A stretch of 64,000 nucleotides of DNA, taken from Klebsormidium nitens. Lineage: Eukaryota; Streptophyta; Klebsormidiophyceae; Klebsormidiales; Klebsormidiaceae. Under the pieces are notes generated by a model. That model saw nothing but the letters and a program-made list of their open reading frames with translations, did not search any database and was not told the origin of the DNA. The stretch lies in assembly GCA_000708835.1 (NCBI GenBank), contig DF237190.1:1-64000 (forward strand). The letters are read 5' to 3'. The position numbers and the translations under genes were made by a program. This document shows positions 48,520 to 58,158 of the stretch, piece by piece (position 1 is the first letter of the stretch; each line of letters opens with the position of its first letter).

Positions 48520-49344
48520 ATGACCTCACTGGAGTGGGTCGAAGCGGGAGCGGGGCACCGGGCCCCTGCGCAGGCACTCCAGGATCCCCCATTCAATGCT
48601 CTCGTGCTAGGATTTGAAGGCCAAGATTTTTCTGCACTCGAGCATGGGCAAGAGTTTAGCACCTGGCCTCCAAAGCACATTTTCCTAGACTTAGCCAAGA
48701 AAAGGCTGAGTAGGCAATTTCTCGAATCCATTGGACCGTCCTTGATAGCTGCAATCAATCTCTTCGACGCATGCACAGACGTGGGGTTCACAGACTACTT
48801 GTTCCTGGAAGGACTCAAACGGTTCCTGAAGAGCATTGACCTGCTGAAGCAAGAGGACGACAGAATCCTGTCTGACAAGCTCAAATGGAGGCTGGAGGCA
48901 ATGCAGCAAGCTTCCCTGGTCAAGCTCATGGAGGAGAAGTATGCCAGACTGGAACAAGCTGACGAGAGAAGGAGACAAGCCAACAGAAGAGCCAAGCGGG
49001 AGATTGCAGAAGCAAGAGGAGAAACCATCCTGGGAGTTGTAGAACTCCCTGACTTTGTCAGACTGCCACCAGGAGCAGTGATCCTGTCACCATACGAGAA
49101 GAGCTTAATCAAGTCCCTGCAAGACGCGCCCCCTGAGCTGCCTCTGAACTACCCTGCTCTAACCGAGGAATCTCGGTTTAGCGAACTGCAACTCAAAAGC
49201 CTTGGGCTTTCTGAGCTCTCACCGGCAGCAGTAGCTGTGCTGTTTGAATACCCAGAAGGCTTCAGGAACGAGTCGGATAGCTCGGAAGAGTCAGATACGC
49301 CTCCGTTTGGAACCCCTCCGCAGTCTCTCAGGCCTAGTGCGTGA
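48520..49344 (+). CDS. gag-like ORF, first part
   Basis: This is an intact 274-aa frame just inside A1, in the gag position of a DIRS-type element. The middle (about residues 100-170) is a strongly charged helix or coiled coil (QQASLVKLMEEKYARLEQ, ERRRQANRRAKREIAEAR). The C terminus is acidic and Ser/Pro-rich (NESDSSEESDTPPF). No zinc knuckle is seen. Its TGA overlaps the ATG of the next frame (TGATG at 49342-49346), which suggests either reinitiation or an original single frame. No similarity beyond position and composition can be claimed. Confidence 0.6.
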   Translation: MTSLEWVEAGAGHRAPAQALQDPPFNALVLGFEGQDFSALEHGQEFSTWPPKHIFLDLAKKRLSRQFLESIGPSLIAAINLFDACTDVGFTDYLFLEGLKRFLKSIDLLKQEDDRILSDKLKWRLEAMQQASLVKLMEEKYARLEQADERRRQANRRAKREIAEARGETILGVVELPDFVRLPPGAVILSPYEKSLIKSLQDAPPELPLNYPALTEESRFSELQLKSLGLSELSPAAVAVLFEYPEGFRNESDSSEESDTPPFGTPPQSLRPSA

Positions 49345-50620
49345 TGGAGCATCTCAATGCAGAACGTCTGGAAAGGAGGCAGGTGGAGAATCTTAGTAAA
49401 CTAGTTGGGCTGGAAAAGTTCGAAGGTCTAAGGTTCAAGTTCCGACCAGAGGGTCAATTGGGCAGAATTTTTGTGAAGGTGGTAGGAAGGTCGGGAGACA
49501 ACCTGAACCTGAAAGCGGTCGAGTCAGGAGCGGAGTACAAGGATGTTCCGCCGTCGCAGCTGTCTATCGGAATCGGAACAAGGAGAGAGGGAGATCCGCT
49601 CCTCGTAATGCTGAAGGAGAACGGAATGGAGTCGGATCAATACGTGCAGAGACAGTCTCTCGGAACGGAAGGGCGGAGAGCGGAATTCGGAACGCCGATG
49701 GAAGGAGGGGCGGAGTTTCCTTCGGGGGGGATTTAACCAGGCAAGAGGATTCTCAGCCCCGGTCACGGCAGGGCAGGGAGATTTCGGATTCCGCAGAGGT
49801 CCGGTTCCGCAAGCGGAGGTTAGAAGGCCGGTTCCGTTAAACCCAGGGTTCTCGCACCAGTTTGGATTCAGGCAGCACGGACCCGGATTCTTCCAAGCCA
49901 GACAACAACACCCACCCAGAAGAAGTGCCAGCTTTTCAGCCGTTCTTTCCTCCAGCCGCGGGACGTGGTAACCTGGGACCTCCCCCTGGATTCAGGCCGC
50001 GGGAGCAACCTCCGTCTAGAAACCAATCAGCCCAGCGGAGTTTTCACACCCCACCTGAGCAGTACTCGGCAGCCTCCCCCGGAGTCAACAGGAACCTCCT
50101 GACGGAAACCGGAAGGCATTCTGCAACGGCGTCGTCGCGGCCGGCAGCCGCCGCTCAACCCAAAGAGAAGAAGGAAGATAAGTCGGGCGACCCTGGCGAA
50201 GAACTCAGGGCGCGGCTGAAGAATATAGAAAAGCAGCTGAACGCAAACAAGGCGAAGACGGCAATAGAGTCGGAAATGAAAAAGCTGGCGTCAGCAATCA
50301 ACCCGGTTACGGACAGGGGGCTTCTCCTGCAACACGAGATGTATGCGGCCATTTACGCAGCGGAGAAGAATCAAAAGGGGGGGCTCGCGCTGGCAGGAGA
50401 CTTCGGAGTCTTTCTCCGCAATCGCTGCAGAAGGCTGTCTTACATGGCGGAGGATGTCTGCACGTACGCGCAGCAAAAGGTGGCGGAGCTCGGAGAAGAT
50501 GCGACGGACGCCGAAATAGCGGAGGTGGACAAGAAGATTCTCCGCTTCTATCAAGACAAAAGGGTCAAAGCGGAAGAGGTGCTCGGCAAGCACCCTGAAT
50601 GGCTGCGAGATAACAGGTAA
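49344..50620 (+). pseudogene. gag-like ORF, second part, frameshifted
   Basis: The frame opens at 49344 (MEHLNAERLERRQVENL) and runs to a TAA at 49734-49736, right after a G7 run (49724-49730). Reading shifts to the next frame (GFNQARGFSAPVTAG) for about 180 bases and then shifts again near 49910 into the frame that continues to 50620. That last part has a Pro/Arg-rich region (GRGNLGPPPGFRPR), then basic and helical sequence (LKNIEKQLNANKAKT) and LRNRCRRLSYMAEDV. Two frameshifts make this copy defective for gag unless it is rescued by ribosomal frameshifting at the G run. The product would probably be a nucleic-acid-binding capsid-like protein. Confidence 0.55.
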
Positions 50621-51525
50621 TTCTTTAAACCAAGATTCCGGACGAATGGAATCTTCTGAATGACCAGAGCTTAGCTCTTCTGAAAGATATGGCCGCAGGC
50701 CATCCCCTTGCTCCTGCGAGCTGGAGCTACGCTCCACAAACTGTCAGGCAGGGCGCGAAGCAAGCCCATGCCACTTTTGATGCCATATTCGGCGGGAGTT
50801 TCTTCCATCTCCCCAAATTGGTCAGTAACTTGACCGCAAGATTCTTAGCGTGAAACACGCTGTACTGATCGCCTTGCAGGCCGTTCTTGGATTCAGCGGT
50901 TGAGAGTGATTGAATTCTTCGCTGATGCATATCGGTTAATCCTTCCAGGCAGAGAGGGGGAGGAGCCGGCCGGGGCAGAGGTGATGGAGACCGAAGATCC
51001 GGTGGTGGGAACCAAGGAAGACCTGGATCTCCGGGGAGGAACAATTCGCCAGGGCGCAAGCGCGGCAGGGAGTGAGTAGAAAGCCAGTCTCCCTGAAAGT
51101 TAGGCAGATTAGTGATACTGCCAAAGTGTATATAGATTTTTGGTGAAAGTCTCTAGTTTAGAATGCCAGAAGGAACTTCGTCTGGTCAGGCCTCCTCTTC
51201 GGAGAGGCAAAGCTTCAGAACCGGTTAAGGTTAGGGTTAAGGTAACCGGAACTGAGAAAGGAGGTTCTGTATTTAGTGTAACATTGGTGACTGTCGGAAT
51301 TAATGAGTGAAGAATTTCAACAAGAGATTACTTCCTCGTCGTGATTCTTCCTCATTCCAAACAGATTCATTCAGATGACGCAACGTGCAATCTCAGCGCA
51401 AAATATGACAAACGCTAACGGCCGAATCTTTGCGTGGTTATGATCTGAACGAGTTTGCACGGTTGCATCTTCACATGCCTATAGCCAGAATGGTTATTTA
51501 ACTGGATTGCCACAATTATAATAGT

Positions 51526-54130
51526 ATGTCTCTGATACTTCCCAGAGAGGAAGAATATGCAACAGAAGCCGAAGAGCCAGCTTCGAAAACGCCGGATGAC
51601 GGGAAGGATGACGTGGCACTGGGGGATCCCCTTCCGCCTAGCCGAAGCGGCGCCGCCGGGCTTAACCCTTCGACGGAAGAACTAGGGCGGAGTGGGAAGG
51701 AGTTAATCCATTCCCCGCCAGATCTCCCGGTCATGAGTCCTGTTCCGGAAAGCCAGCGGTCGAAAGGAGAAGAGCAAGTCGGAAACGATCAGGAAGAAAG
51801 CGTGCTCGCGGACGGAGAATCAGAGTTCCAGGACCAGGTCGGAGAGAACGCCGGAGACGAGCTGGAAGATTCAGTTGATGAAGCAACAGACCCCTTCAGA
51901 ATGGAAGCCCCTCCTAAATCTGAGCAGGAGATTGCAGAGGAGCTCAGTAAGATCCTTCCAAGGAGGTCCGAAGCTCCATCGCCAGAAATCCAAGTGCGTA
52001 CGGTCAAGGAGCTGCTTGAACAGATTAAGACTGAACCATCAGAATTGTCGCCCGATCTAGTTGAGCGAGCGTTAGCAATCCTGGATAACCTGCAGGAGAA
52101 AATCCCGAATCATGAAAGATTCGTCGCTAGTAGCTTCCAATCCTATTACCCAGCTTGGGAAGAGTTACTGAGAGGATCAACCAGAAAATCCTCTAAGTCA
52201 GTACTAAGCTGGCTAAAGCATGGCTTTAGACCGCGCTTTGACAGCGTAGATAAAGCCAGGCCGGATAAACTAAGAATAGTGGAGGCTATGCTAGCCAAAG
52301 TAGTGGGACCCCTCAGAATTCGACAGTTCCTTCAGGGCAAAAGACCTCACCGGATCGAGTTTCCCAACCATAAGTCATTCTATGACCGCTTCGAGTTCGC
52401 GGTCAGTGAAACTAGGAAGAATCTTGAATCCGGAGCGGTAGGTGTCTGGCCAGAAGGACAAGAGCCCCCTGAAATTATTCATCCAATGGGGGTCGTCGAA
52501 TCTGCCGGAAAGCTATGATAGGTACCTGAACATCTTCCTACTCCAGATTCCTTTCCAATACGAAAGACTCAGGGACGTGCTCCTTTTCACGTTCCCCGGA
52601 TCTTTCATGGCAACAGCTGATCTTAAATCCGGGTATTTCCACGTACCCATCCATCCCGCGTACTGGAAGTATTTCGGTTTTAAGATAGGGAAGAAAACCT
52701 TCTTCTACAAAGTCCTCTGCTTTGGCTTTGCTCAGGCCTGCTGGGTATTCACGGCTGTGATGAAAGAGCCGATTCTCGAATTAAGGCGTCTCGGTGTGCC
52801 ACTCTCTGGCTACATCGACGACCTCTTCTCGGCGGCAGAGACTTTTGGCAAGGCGCTCCGTCAGATCTTGTTCACTGTGCTCCTGTTCGCGGCTCTGGGC
52901 GCTTTCTTTGGTCTCCCGAAGTGCCAGCTGAGACCGCTTCAGGAGCTGAAGTGGCTGGGTTTCCTCGTGAACTCGATCTCGGAAAGTTTCTCGCTCTCAG
53001 AAACCCGAATGGAGAAGATCAAAAAGGCGCTTCTGGAAATAGTGAGCCTTCAGCTGACGTCAGCGAGAGCAATAGCCAAGTTGGCCGGAACGTTAGCTTC
53101 CGCAGCGCCCGCGGTTCTCCCCGTCGCAATTTACAGCAGATCCCTCTTCGAAGCCCTGAGCAAGAAAAGCAGTTGGGATGCACTTTTCCCGACGCCGGAG
53201 ACGGTAATTCGGACGGCAGACTTCTGGCTGCATAACCTCGAGAAGTTTAACGGCAGAAGGTGGTGGGCGAGGCCAACCTCGGTTGAGATTACGATGGACG
53301 CGTCGGGAGTCGGGTTTGGCGGTTTTGTGCGAACGGAGACGGGGAGAATCCTCCAGGTAGCGGGAACATTCTCCCAAGAGCAAGCGCTGCAGTCTAGCTC
53401 GGAAAGGGAGGTAGAAGGCTATGTAGCAGCACTGCAAGTAGCAACGGAGCAAGCACCGGACGAGATAAGAAACCGCTCAGTGCTGGTGATCGGAGATAGT
53501 CAGGCCGGGGTTAACGCCCTAACCAAATTCCGTAGCTCAGTCCCGTTCATCAATTCGGCGCTCCGCAAGGTGGTTGAGATGTCCGGGCAATACGACTTCG
53601 ATGTCGTAGCGCGTTGGGTGCCGCGGAAGGATATCACAAAAGCAGATGCTTTGTCCAGAGAGCCTGATCCGTCAGATTGGGGACTATCCCCAGATCTGTT
53701 CCGGCAAGTGACCCAATTCTTCTCAGCCCAACCGGCGATCGACCTCTTTGCTTCCAGAAGCCTCCACGTGGCGCCCGCCTACGTCAGCAAGTACTTTGCT
53801 CCAGGGTGCTCAGGGGTACTTGCTCAGGCCTTGGACTGGTCTAAACTAGTTCCACCAGGAGAAAGTGCATGGGTTTTTCCTCCGGTGGGATTAGCAGGGC
53901 TGGCCTTGAACCTGCTACGTAGATACCAGACGGAAGCACTGGTCTGTATCTGTGCACCAGAAGGATCTTTGCTGGATACCCAAATCAGGTGCATCGCTCC
54001 TAAAGCATTGGAAAAGGTATTCCTAGTCCCTAGGAGGGTCGACAGCTGCGTGCCTAGCCTCAGAGTTCCGGAAGGCACTAGGAATCCGGCTTTCCTAGGA
54101 TTAAAAGTGTTCCATATAATCTGGCAATGA
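51526..54130 (+). pseudogene. RT-RNase H polyprotein with one frame break
   Basis: The first frame (51526-52518) has an acidic N-terminal region and the start of RT up to GVVESAGKL, then stops (TGA TAG at 52516). Homology resumes in another frame at YDRYLN (about 52513 on) and runs to 54130. The break falls in the first conserved RT block, where a few residues between KL and YD appear deleted. Downstream motifs are intact: TADLKSGYFHVPIH, FGFAQACWVFT, the catalytic SGYIDDL (about 52810), then RNase H (ITMDASGVGFGGF, EREVEGYVAAL, VIGDSQAGVNAL, KADALSRE). The tail (IDLFASRSLHVAPAY to AWVFPPVGLAG) matches the region after RNase H in DIRS elements, often described as methyltransferase-like. DIRS rather than Ty3/Copia is supported by that tail and by the recombinase. 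Confidence 0.88.
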
Positions 54131-54323
54131 TAATATGACATGACATTAAACAGGCCTTGATGCATTGCCATCATAATTGTCTTAGCTCCATATCTCATTC
54201 CATACCATGTAAAGAAAGATGAATTTAGTGTTCTGTAGAATGACTCATTTCTTAACCAATTCTCAAAGATCGGATGCATAAGTTCCCAGTACTAAATCTA
54301 ATGTTCCTTATGCTATTGTTCTG

Positions 54324-55382
54324 CTATCGAAGGAGCCGTCGAGGGAATCTGCTTGCTATCTCCTCAACGTAAATCCGAAACGCTGCGTACGAAGACCAAC
54401 GTCCACGGGCCATTAGCCGGGGAACGTCATAACCCTCTATTTCCGCCGCGTGCTGAACCGCTGACCTGCGGAAACTATGCAACGTTTCCCCTTCAAATAA
54501 ACCGGCCTCCTTTAGTCGCTGCTGCACTCGGCGCCGCATCGTTCCGTTTTTCATGGCTTCATTCTTGAATCCGTTTTTCCGCGCATTCAGTGGGCGGAAC
54601 AGGAATCCGCTGCCGACCGCCTGACCCTCGTTTTCACATGCGGAAATGAGTCGTGCAGCCGCCTCCAAAAATCCGCCGCTCACCGGGATCTCTGCGCTCG
54701 GCTCTGTCCGAACGGTCTTCGACCAGCCAGGTACTACGATCTCCGTCTTGAAACCTACCTGGCGTGCTTCTAGCTCGCCACACTCCCTTCCTCGACTCCA
54801 CGACTCCCATAAGTAGTTCACGATCGCTAAATCGGTTAGCGCACAGCACTTTCCCAAACCGCTTTTCTTCTCGACCTCATCCTGCAACCATCGAAGTAAA
54901 TCATTCACCTTCGATTCTGCAAACACCTTTGCTCTCTTCTCTCGAACCCCTAAATCATGCAGCCAGTTCCGGTAACCTTCCCGATAACTCCGCACGCTCT
55001 CTGAGTGCACGGGATTCTCTCCCGCTGATCGCCCGAGCATACTAAAACTCTTTCCCAGATGCGATAAAACGGCCTTGATCGCGGACGCGGACGCCACCTT
55101 CTCGCCCTCTGATCCGAACGTCCGGCAAGCGCCTAGGTGCCGTGGAAGCCAGAATCCCTGAACGAATGCTAGGACGTCGACGTCTGCAGCTTGATCAGCA
55201 GCTATTCCAACGTGCTCACAGAACTCCCTGAATTCACTCCACGTCCGTTTCCGTCCGTCTTCAAAACCTTCACTAACTCCTCGATTCGCGATCCCTGCTG
55301 CTGTCTGCAAGCTTTCTGCATAGAATCGTCTTATCTCGTCATCCCCCCACCGGTTGACAGGCTCTTTCACAACTCCTTCCAC
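54324..55382 (-). CDS. tyrosine recombinase of the DIRS-like element
   Basis: This is a 352-codon frame on the strand opposite to RT. The catalytic signature is present: an upstream Arg (SWSRGRECGELEARQ), then GETLHSFRRSAVQH (H-x-x-R), and YAAFRIYVEEIA carrying the candidate nucleophile Tyr. The N-terminal part resembles a SAM-like core-binding domain (WSEFREFCEHVGIA, DVDVLAFVQGFW). In the family the enzyme inserts the circular cDNA by site-specific recombination. The listed start is GTG. The same frame stays open upstream into repeat B1 (for example KVWRAKSGLLWPCREAQGLW) without an obvious ATG, so the true start is unresolved. The frame is otherwise intact, unlike gag and RT. Confidence 0.88.
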   Translation of the reverse strand: MEGVVKEPVNRWGDDEIRRFYAESLQTAAGIANRGVSEGFEDGRKRTWSEFREFCEHVGIAADQAADVDVLAFVQGFWLPRHLGACRTFGSEGEKVASASAIKAVLSHLGKSFSMLGRSAGENPVHSESVRSYREGYRNWLHDLGVREKRAKVFAESKVNDLLRWLQDEVEKKSGLGKCCALTDLAIVNYLWESWSRGRECGELEARQVGFKTEIVVPGWSKTVRTEPSAEIPVSGGFLEAAARLISACENEGQAVGSGFLFRPLNARKNGFKNEAMKNGTMRRRVQQRLKEAGLFEGETLHSFRRSAVQHAAEIEGYDVPRLMARGRWSSYAAFRIYVEEIASRFPRRLLR

Positions 55383-55469
55383 GCCCCTCGCCCGCTTCCA
55401 TAAGCCCTGCGCTTCCCTGCACGGCCAAAGTAAACCGCTCTTTGCCCGCCATACTTTTGGGCAATTGTT

Positions 55470-55574
55470 TTTGGCGGCTTCGCTCCCGAAATTATAATCG
55501 ACCTCGGTGTGTGGTAAACAAAAGAGGCATGACTTCGACGCAACTGCTAGTCGATACCTTTCCTGTGTCTTCAG
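55470..55574 (+). repeat. split direct repeat B1
   Basis: This 105-bp repeat starts TTTGGCGGCTTCGCTCCCG and ends GTGTCTTCAG. It abuts A2 directly, sharing the AG dinucleotide. It differs from B2 at one position (AAACAAAAG versus AAACAGAAG). Confidence 0.93.
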
Positions 55575-55768
55575 TTAGGGGAAGACAATCTAGACCGTTG
55601 ATATTTCGAGCCTACAGATCTACGCTTCTCCTCGATGGTCTCAAGCTTGAACTTTAGGCACCCGAGGAAGAGGGCAATCATGATATTGAACTCTACTCGG
55701 AGAGTCATTCGTAGTTTCCTTCGGAGGAGCTTTTCGAGGCGCTAGGGCGCCAGAAAAAATTTCCGTTC
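55573..55768 (+). repeat. split direct repeat A2
   Basis: A 196-bp repeat identical by eye to A1. It joins B1 at the internal B1-A2 junction, which in this element class corresponds to the circle-junction sequence. Confidence 0.93.
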
Positions 55769-56079
55769 CCACCCTCCCACCCTAGATTCAGTTCAGTACC
55801 CGCTCATTCAACTAAGGTAACTGATAACTTATACAGCAACTCACGTTCGTAGACTCCCTTCGTCAAGCGAGCTACTCCTAGCTCCTCCGGTTCCCTCAAC
55901 AGCTCCCCAAGGACGCCAGACGCTGTTCTGCCGCACACCGCAGGCTGCACTGCTCTCGCTCGCCCGCGCGCGCGAGAACACGTCGTCGCCGAACGGTCGT
56001 TCACCGCCGACTCGGACCTGCCATATTCACCCGGCGAGCCTTTTTAACTCAGGCTCACGTGTCTGCGGTTTTACGATCA

Positions 56080-56184
56080 TTTGGCGGCTTCGCTCCCGAA
56101 ATTATAATCGACCTCGGTGTGTGGTAAACAGAAGAGGCATGACTTCGACGCAACTGCTAGTCGATACCTTTCCTGTGTCTTCAG
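56080..56184 (+). repeat. split direct repeat B2, right terminus
   Basis: A 105-bp repeat matching B1 with one mismatch. It ends ...TCTTCAG at 56184, followed by flanking CTATAGAACG. It defines the right end of the element. Confidence 0.93.
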
Positions 56185-57957
56185 CTATAGAACGTTGGAC
56201 CATCATTCGTGAAGTTTTCGGACGCGTACTCAGGATTGCATTAGGGTTGTTCTGATTAGGGGCATCAGCAACATGCGATGGGAGAGATGACGTGCGTGTC
56301 CTACGCCCACGTATTCTAGATCGATTACAAGTTAATTGCTGACTTGTCTGTTGTACACTACTGTGTACCCTACGGTGTACACATACCGTAAAGTTAAGGT
56401 GTCAACTAAAGGGGCCGGTTCGACAGTTGCCTTTTTACAAGCTAGCCTGTCACCTGCTCTACTGGGATTAAAGTCTTACATTAAGCCTGGCAAAACCAAG
56501 AAGAATAAGCAACGACAGCGTTTGTCTGTTCAGCTTCAGCAATTGAATACCTGCAAGGTTCACCTTGGTACACGCAATCACTAAGCCGCGTTAGATCCAA
56601 CATTTTAACCAAGGAGTCGTCTACGACCGTCGCGAGACCGCATGCTCTCTTGCAGGCTGACCAACCTTAGGTTAACGATCACAATGCACGTATGCAACCC
56701 ACCAAACCCTGTCTTTCAATACCTAAGACCCATTTAATACAAGGCTACAGTATGCATCCTTACAACCAGGCCAGACTCGTGATCTTCAATGGCTCGTGAG
56801 TTTGAGAGCTGTCCTTGGCAGTGGGAAACTGCTTCGACGATAGACTGTCGTCTGCTCCGACCTTCTTTTCCAAGCTTATCGAACACTAATGGCACAACCC
56901 GACTGCCTTCGAGTGCGCGATAGTCCCTGCCCCTGTCACTGCATCGGTCCACGTGCCGCGTCACCATTGGCCCTGATAGCTGGAAGCGATTGGCTAATAT
57001 CACCCCAATGCCTATAAGTTACAGCCAAGTAGTTGATGAAGCGGAGCCGGGTGACCGTTTTCCGGCAATAATGGTGGAAGTTGGAATGCAATCGGAGTAT
57101 GCCTAATTAATAAGGGTAATACGATACTTAGTGAGCCTGATCCCCCCATCCAGAGAGGCTTATATCAGCTGACGTAACCGGGACGCTATAATTGTACAGG
57201 TTTCTATTCTATTATTCGAGACCCTTATGCAACTCAAACACGTTTGGGGCTCATGAAGGTGTCCCTGGTTTGCCCCGTCAACTCCTGCTCAGTCCTCGGT
57301 TAGCAGCCGGGTTAGTCTGGGTTAGCCCGGGTGTCCGGATCCGTAAACCCCAACGGTCCAATCGGAGGAAGAACCGGTTGGTGCAATCGCTGGCCACTCG
57401 GAGTATCCGGCGAGCGTTCCTTTCAGCAGGCCCAGTTCCTGGATGCAAAAGCGTTGTGTGAGACTGCCTTCCGTCGTCAAAGCTTCGCAGCCGGTCAACC
57501 GCCTTAAAAGAAGCGGCTGATCGAAAAGAGATTCACGAGTGTCTTGGAAAGGTCAAGCGCGGGAGGCCAATATAAGTGCTGCTAGAAAATATCACAATAC
57601 AAGCTCTCAAACTCGCTGCATGATGAAAGCGTACGAGCCCACTTGTGAGCTCTGATTGCGATGCCAATACGCTTTTCTGAGGCCGCTTTTTTTTTTGGCG
57701 CCATTCCTGCAAGCGTCGGCTGCAGGCTCGAAGGCACTCTAGCGAGCATACATGTCTTTGGATGGTGTGAACGTGCAGCTTGAGGTTAACGGACCCTACC
57801 TCCAGCGCAAGTTCCGCGTGGCGGGACGTCAGCAAGGCGTCCAGTTCTTCGCCCCACGTCGCCCTCCAACCGGTCTCGCAGGAGGAGAACTGGGCGCTGG
57901 TCCAGGGGGCTGACCCGCCCGGTAATTGCCCCCTTGCTTGCGGATGTGGGCGGTATT
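56185..57957. other. right flank of the DIRS-like element, no gene recognised
   Basis: No known motif is seen in the short frames of this stretch (for example 56336-56584 +, 56734-57003 -). The part at 57533-57957 may belong to the 3' end of the MYB transcript: a minus-strand frame from 58126 stays open through it to 57533. That remains unproven. Confidence 0.4.
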
Positions 57958-58119
57958 GTCCAACCGGGGCACTGTGCGGGCCGACGTCGAATGGGGATCG
58001 CGACCGGTAGGGTCCAACCGAGGCAATTGGTGGGGCCAAGTCGAATGGGGATCGTGACCGGTAGGACCCAACCGAGCCATTTGGCGGGCCGAAATCGAAG
58101 GGGGATCGCGACTGGAGGG
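57958..58119 (-). repeat. three 54-bp tandem units
   Basis: Three 54-bp units (18 codons) repeat the core CGAATGGGGATCG with variation. In one minus-strand frame they read as 18-residue units beginning SRSPFD with a PP and a SVG/PVG motif. All three minus-strand frames are largely open here, so the coding frame is not settled. It overlaps or follows the 3' end of the MYB gene. Confidence 0.75.
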
Positions 58120-58158
58120 GCAACACTGGGGAGAGGTTTGGGAAGGGGCCGATTGGGC

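Larger units (their letters stand above)
48293..56184 (+). mobile_element. DIRS-like (Kangaroo/PAT-type) tyrosine-recombinase retrotransposon
   Basis: The element is about 7.9 kb. It has split direct repeats in the order A1 (48293-48488), internal region, B1 (55470-55574), A2 (55573-55768) and B2 (56080-56184). This A...BA...B order is the known signature of PAT, Kangaroo and related DIRS-order elements, which integrate a circular DNA by a tyrosine recombinase and make no target-site duplication. On + are gag-like frames (48520-50620) and RT-RNase H (51526-54130). On - is the recombinase (54324-55382), tail-to-tail with RT as in Volvox Kangaroo. The gap at 50621-51525 shows no frame of note, and 55769-56079 holds non-coding sequence. 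A1/A2 appear identical over 196 bp and B1/B2 differ at one base over 105, so insertion was recent. Frames are broken in gag and RT. Confidence 0.93.

Noticed and set aside
48293-55768. Ordinary LTR retrotransposon with A1/A2 as LTRs
   Set aside because: The extra B1/B2 repeats, the tyrosine recombinase and the absence of an integrase or protease fit the DIRS order instead.
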